Source of the DNA: Bizionia argentinensis JUB59
Lineage (GTDB): Bacteria; Bacteroidota; Bacteroidia; Flavobacteriales; Flavobacteriaceae
Length of the DNA stretch: 64,000 bases
NCBI RefSeq assembly: GCF_000224335.1
Contig: NZ_AFXZ01000005.1
Location: 1 to 64,000, forward strand
Direction: 5' to 3'
The notes below the pieces were generated by a model. The model made no database searches, was not told the origin of the DNA, and saw only the letters and a program-made list of their open reading frames with translations. The position numbers and the translations under genes are program-made. Shown here one piece after another: positions 61,762 through 64,000 of this stretch. Position 1 is the first letter of the stretch, and each line of letters starts with the position of its first letter.

Positions 61762-62271
61762 ATGGACATAGTTTTAGTTATTTTGGGCTTTATTCTAATG
61801 CTAGTTGGTATTGCAGGAAGCTTTTTACCAATTTTACCCGGACCACCATTAAGTTGGTTTGGCCTACTTCTATTGTATTTAACTAAAGCTGTACCCAATA
61901 ACTGGACGTTTTTAGGAGTAACTTTGGCCGTAGCCTTACTTGTTTTAGCATTAGATTATATTATACCTGCCATTGGAACCAAACGTTTTGGCGGCAGTAA
62001 AAAGGGTGTAATAGGTACGACTTTAGGATTATTAGTGGCTATTATATTCCCTGTTTTTGGACCTTTCGGCATTATAATTTGGCCTTTTCTAGGTGCTTTT
62101 ATAGGTGAAATGATTAATAAAGCAGATTCTAAAATTGCAGCTAAGGCCGCTTTTGGGTCGTTTTTGGGCTTTTTAGCCGGCACATTTATAAAATTTATTG
62201 TCGCTCTGGTATATCTCGGTTTCTTTGTAACGACGTTTTGGGATTATAAAAGTGCTATCTTTTCTTTTTAA
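61762..62271 (+). CDS. DUF456 membrane protein
   Basis: 169 aa. Hydrophobic throughout, with about five TM segments (FILMLVGIAGSFLPILPGPP is the family start) and Gly-rich loops (GTKRFGGSKKGVIGTTLGLL). DUF456 proteins are small inner-membrane proteins of unknown function. It diverges from the blaI gene at 61629 and shares the operator region with it, so BlaI may also repress it. Confidence 0.85.
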   Translation: MDIVLVILGFILMLVGIAGSFLPILPGPPLSWFGLLLLYLTKAVPNNWTFLGVTLAVALLVLALDYIIPAIGTKRFGGSKKGVIGTTLGLLVAIIFPVFGPFGIIIWPFLGAFIGEMINKADSKIAAKAAFGSFLGFLAGTFIKFIVALVYLGFFVTTFWDYKSAIFSF

Positions 62272-62283
62272 AATAAATAAACC

Positions 62284-62323
62284 CCATGGCTTCCAATTCA
62301 AATAATGGAAATCCATGAGGTTC
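62284..62323 (-). terminator. Hairpin with T-rich tail on the minus strand
   Basis: ACCTCATGGATTTCCA pairs imperfectly with TGGAAGCCATGGGGT, and the minus strand continues GTTTATTTATTTT. It could terminate transcription from the response-regulator gene and also fold on the plus strand behind DUF456. Confidence 0.6.
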
Positions 62324-62373
62324 GGATATAATGCTAATAAGACAACAAATTTCGTATTGAGGGGATTTAATTT

Positions 62374-62454
62374 GTATCTGATACGATAAATGTAAGCATA
62401 ACTTTTAGTTTCACGCTGCGGTTAAACCGCAAGGCAATTACGGTTAAACCGTAA
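62374..62454. repeat. Cluster of palindromes in a convergent intergenic region
   Basis: GTATC-T-GATAC at 62374-62384, TGCGGTT-A-AACCGCA at 62417-62431 and TTACGGTT-A-AACCGTAA at 62438-62454. The last two share the CGGTTAAACCG core with centres 22 bases apart. Both flanking genes end here, so a promoter operator is not expected. Confidence 0.6.
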
Positions 62455-62477
62455 CCCCAGGAGCGCAAAGGCCTGCA

Positions 62478-62512
62478 AGCACTAAATTATTTAATAAAAG
62501 TGCTTTTTTTTA
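62478..62512 (+). terminator. Rho-independent terminator, plus strand
   Basis: AGCACT..AGTGCT stem with an AT-rich loop followed by eight T. It lies more than 200 bases after the DUF456 stop, so the transcript would include the palindrome cluster. Confidence 0.65.
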
Positions 62513-62530
62513 ATTTAGGGACTGATTATC

Positions 62531-63205
62531 TTATATAAAACCTTCTTTTTTAGCAAGTGCCAATAGTTTTTCATCGCTACCATCAGGAACATCTAAAGTG
62601 ATTTTTAGCTGTTTCTTACGTTTTTCAATGGCACTCAAAGAGATTTCAAAATAATCTTTTAAACTTTTAGTTCGGATTCCTTGTGATAGCAGATATAGAA
62701 TTTTCCGATCAATATCATCTAAATGAATAGCGTTAGTAATCGTTTTACGAATAACACTACTAACGGTTCCGCTATAATATGGCGGATTATTTAATACCGC
62801 TTTAAAAGCACTTGATAACTCACGCGATGTTAAATCGCTTTTAATTAAAAAACCTTCTGGATCAATATCTTTAATAATATTATGTATGCGATAAGGTTCA
62901 TCAAACATAGTTAGCATAATAATTTTACATTGTGGCATAATTCGTCTAGCATATTTTGCCAGATCTTCGCCCGAAGTAAATTTTGGGTCATTAGAAGGTG
63001 GTAGACTAATATCCATAAACAAAACGTGATAGGGTTGTTCAATATCCACGGCTTTACGCATAAATTCTAACGACTCATCGCAATTATTAGCTATATCAAT
63101 TTCCAGTTCTTGTTGCGCATTTTTTGTCGCAATCAACGTGTTCTGATATCCTTCAATAATCATAGGATGATCGTCAGTCATTAATATACGAATCGTTTTA
63201 CTCAT
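62531..63205 (-). CDS. NarL/LuxR-type response regulator
   Basis: 224 aa. Receiver (about 5-130): IRILMTDDHPMIIEGY, phospho-acceptor Asp in VLFMDISLPPSND, Lys in GFLIKSDL. The C-terminal HTH (about 160-222) reads DIDRKILYLLSQGIRTKSLKDYF, more divergent than the regulator at 43194. The sensor kinase gene starts 21 bases upstream on the same strand, so the pair form a two-component system. Confidence 0.88.
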   Translation of the reverse strand: MSKTIRILMTDDHPMIIEGYQNTLIATKNAQQELEIDIANNCDESLEFMRKAVDIEQPYHVLFMDISLPPSNDPKFTSGEDLAKYARRIMPQCKIIMLTMFDEPYRIHNIIKDIDPEGFLIKSDLTSRELSSAFKAVLNNPPYYSGTVSSVIRKTITNAIHLDDIDRKILYLLSQGIRTKSLKDYFEISLSAIEKRKKQLKITLDVPDGSDEKLLALAKKEGFI

Positions 63206-63226
63206 AATATTATAAAGCTCTTTAAG

Positions 63227-64000
63227 TTAGACTGGGATTTTTATTGAAATTTTAGTTCCGGTATCTTTTTCAGATTTAATATATAGTTTTCCACTAAATT
63301 CTGATACCCGCGCATACATGTTTTTTAAACCAATTCCTTTTTTTGATTTTTTTATATTAAAACCAACGCCATTATCTGAAACCTCGAGGCAAATTACAGC
63401 TTTTTCTTGCGAAAACTCGATAATTATGTGAGTTGCTTGTGCATGTTTATAAACATTTAAAAGCACTTCTTGAAGCATTCTATAAATGTGGATTTTAGTT
63501 TTATTTGGTATATCTTCCCACGGAACATCTGGATCACTCTTCAAAGTAAATGTTAATTCATAAGTTTTAGTTTGACTTTCTACCAACGCTTCAACAATAT
63601 CAAGATAACTAGAGTTTAAAATAACATCGTTGTTTAGTTCATGGGAAACCTCTCGAATATCTTGCTCTATAATTTTTAATTCTTTAATATAACCTTCACG
63701 CGTTTTTATTGCTTCATCTGTTGAACTGATATTTAAACTATCCAAACTTAAACGCGTTCCAAAAAGACGTCCCAAAACACCATCATGTAAGTCTTGAGAG
63801 ATTCGTTTTTTCTCGTTAGTTCGAGCAGAATCAATTTTATCCTGTTGCGTTAACATCAAATTGTAAATTTCCTCATTAGCTTCTTGCTGCTCTTGAACAC
63901 GTTTTAATTCCTTGTTTTTATTACGTTGCGTGAAAATTATATATAGCAATACAAGGGTGAAAATTAAACCAACAGATAGGATAATTAACCACAAACGCTC
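63227..64000 (-). CDS. Sensor histidine kinase, NarX/DesK type (5' end outside the window)
   Basis: Partial: the last 255 residues are visible, and the frame stays open to the window edge; a TTG at 63994 is not a credible start. A TM segment (WLIILSVGLIFTLVLLYIIF) leads to a coiled coil, then HisKA_3 (KKRISQDLHDGVLGRLFGTR with the His of DLHDG) and HATPase (LLNVYKHAQATHI, VSDNGVGFNIKK, GIGLKNMYARV). The N-terminal sensor is missing; many flavobacterial relatives carry TPRs there. Partner of the response regulator at 62531. Confidence 0.88.
   Translation of the reverse strand, partial: ERLWLIILSVGLIFTLVLLYIIFTQRNKNKELKRVQEQQEANEEIYNLMLTQQDKIDSARTNEKKRISQDLHDGVLGRLFGTRLSLDSLNISSTDEAIKTREGYIKELKIIEQDIREVSHELNNDVILNSSYLDIVEALVESQTKTYELTFTLKSDPDVPWEDIPNKTKIHIYRMLQEVLLNVYKHAQATHIIIEFSQEKAVICLEVSDNGVGFNIKKSKKGIGLKNMYARVSEFSGKLYIKSEKDTGTKISIKIPV

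Overview
The window is a stretch of chromosome from a marine-type member of the Flavobacteriaceae (Bacteroidota). The evidence is low GC, flavobacterial -7 boxes of the form TAnnTTTG, a T9SS C-terminal sorting domain, mevalonate-pathway genes, paired BlaI/M56 regulators, and a tRNA-Leu without an encoded CCA. I see no prophage, insertion sequence, CRISPR array or rRNA.

Layout. 1-4070 (minus strand): an RsuA/RluB-type pseudouridine synthase lacking its catalytic Asp, a UbiA prenyltransferase, a GHMP kinase and diphosphomevalonate decarboxylase. 4188-4695: a small toxin-antitoxin-like pair. 4740-11299: housekeeping enzymes and a 1224-residue fusion of phosphoesterase, kinase-like region and beta-barrel. 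11342-18077: a redox-repair block (EgtD, EgtB, hydrolase-OsmC, MsrA, SelO, MsrA, MsrB). 18264-21831: an HD-PycTM protein convergent with a GAF protein. 22062-23654: a secreted Kelch/T9SS protein. 23787-27306: a compact cbb3-type oxidase operon with a fused CcoO-CcoP-like subunit. 27946-31655: an FbpABC iron transporter whose permease gene is frameshifted.

32299-43832 is the most interesting region. It holds three pilin-like secreted subunits, a PapD-like chaperone, a 924-residue usher-like outer-membrane protein, a two-domain tip-adhesin-like protein, a hybrid kinase, a second kinase and a NarL-type response regulator. All are on the plus strand. The subunits and the adhesin share a C-terminal strand like the chaperone/donor-strand segment of classical pilins. 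Two subunit promoters carry identically placed TACTACA direct repeats where the -33 box should be. I read the region as a chaperone-usher-like surface-fibre system with its own phosphorelay.

44005-44086 is tRNA-Leu(TAG). 44248-64000 holds a dipeptidase, two separate BlaI/M56 units each with three inverted-repeat operators, AraC, PhnA, YjbR, HemW, RuvC, a flippase/glycosyltransferase pair, an M56-TonB fusion with TPR and lipoprotein partners, and a two-component pair cut by the window end.
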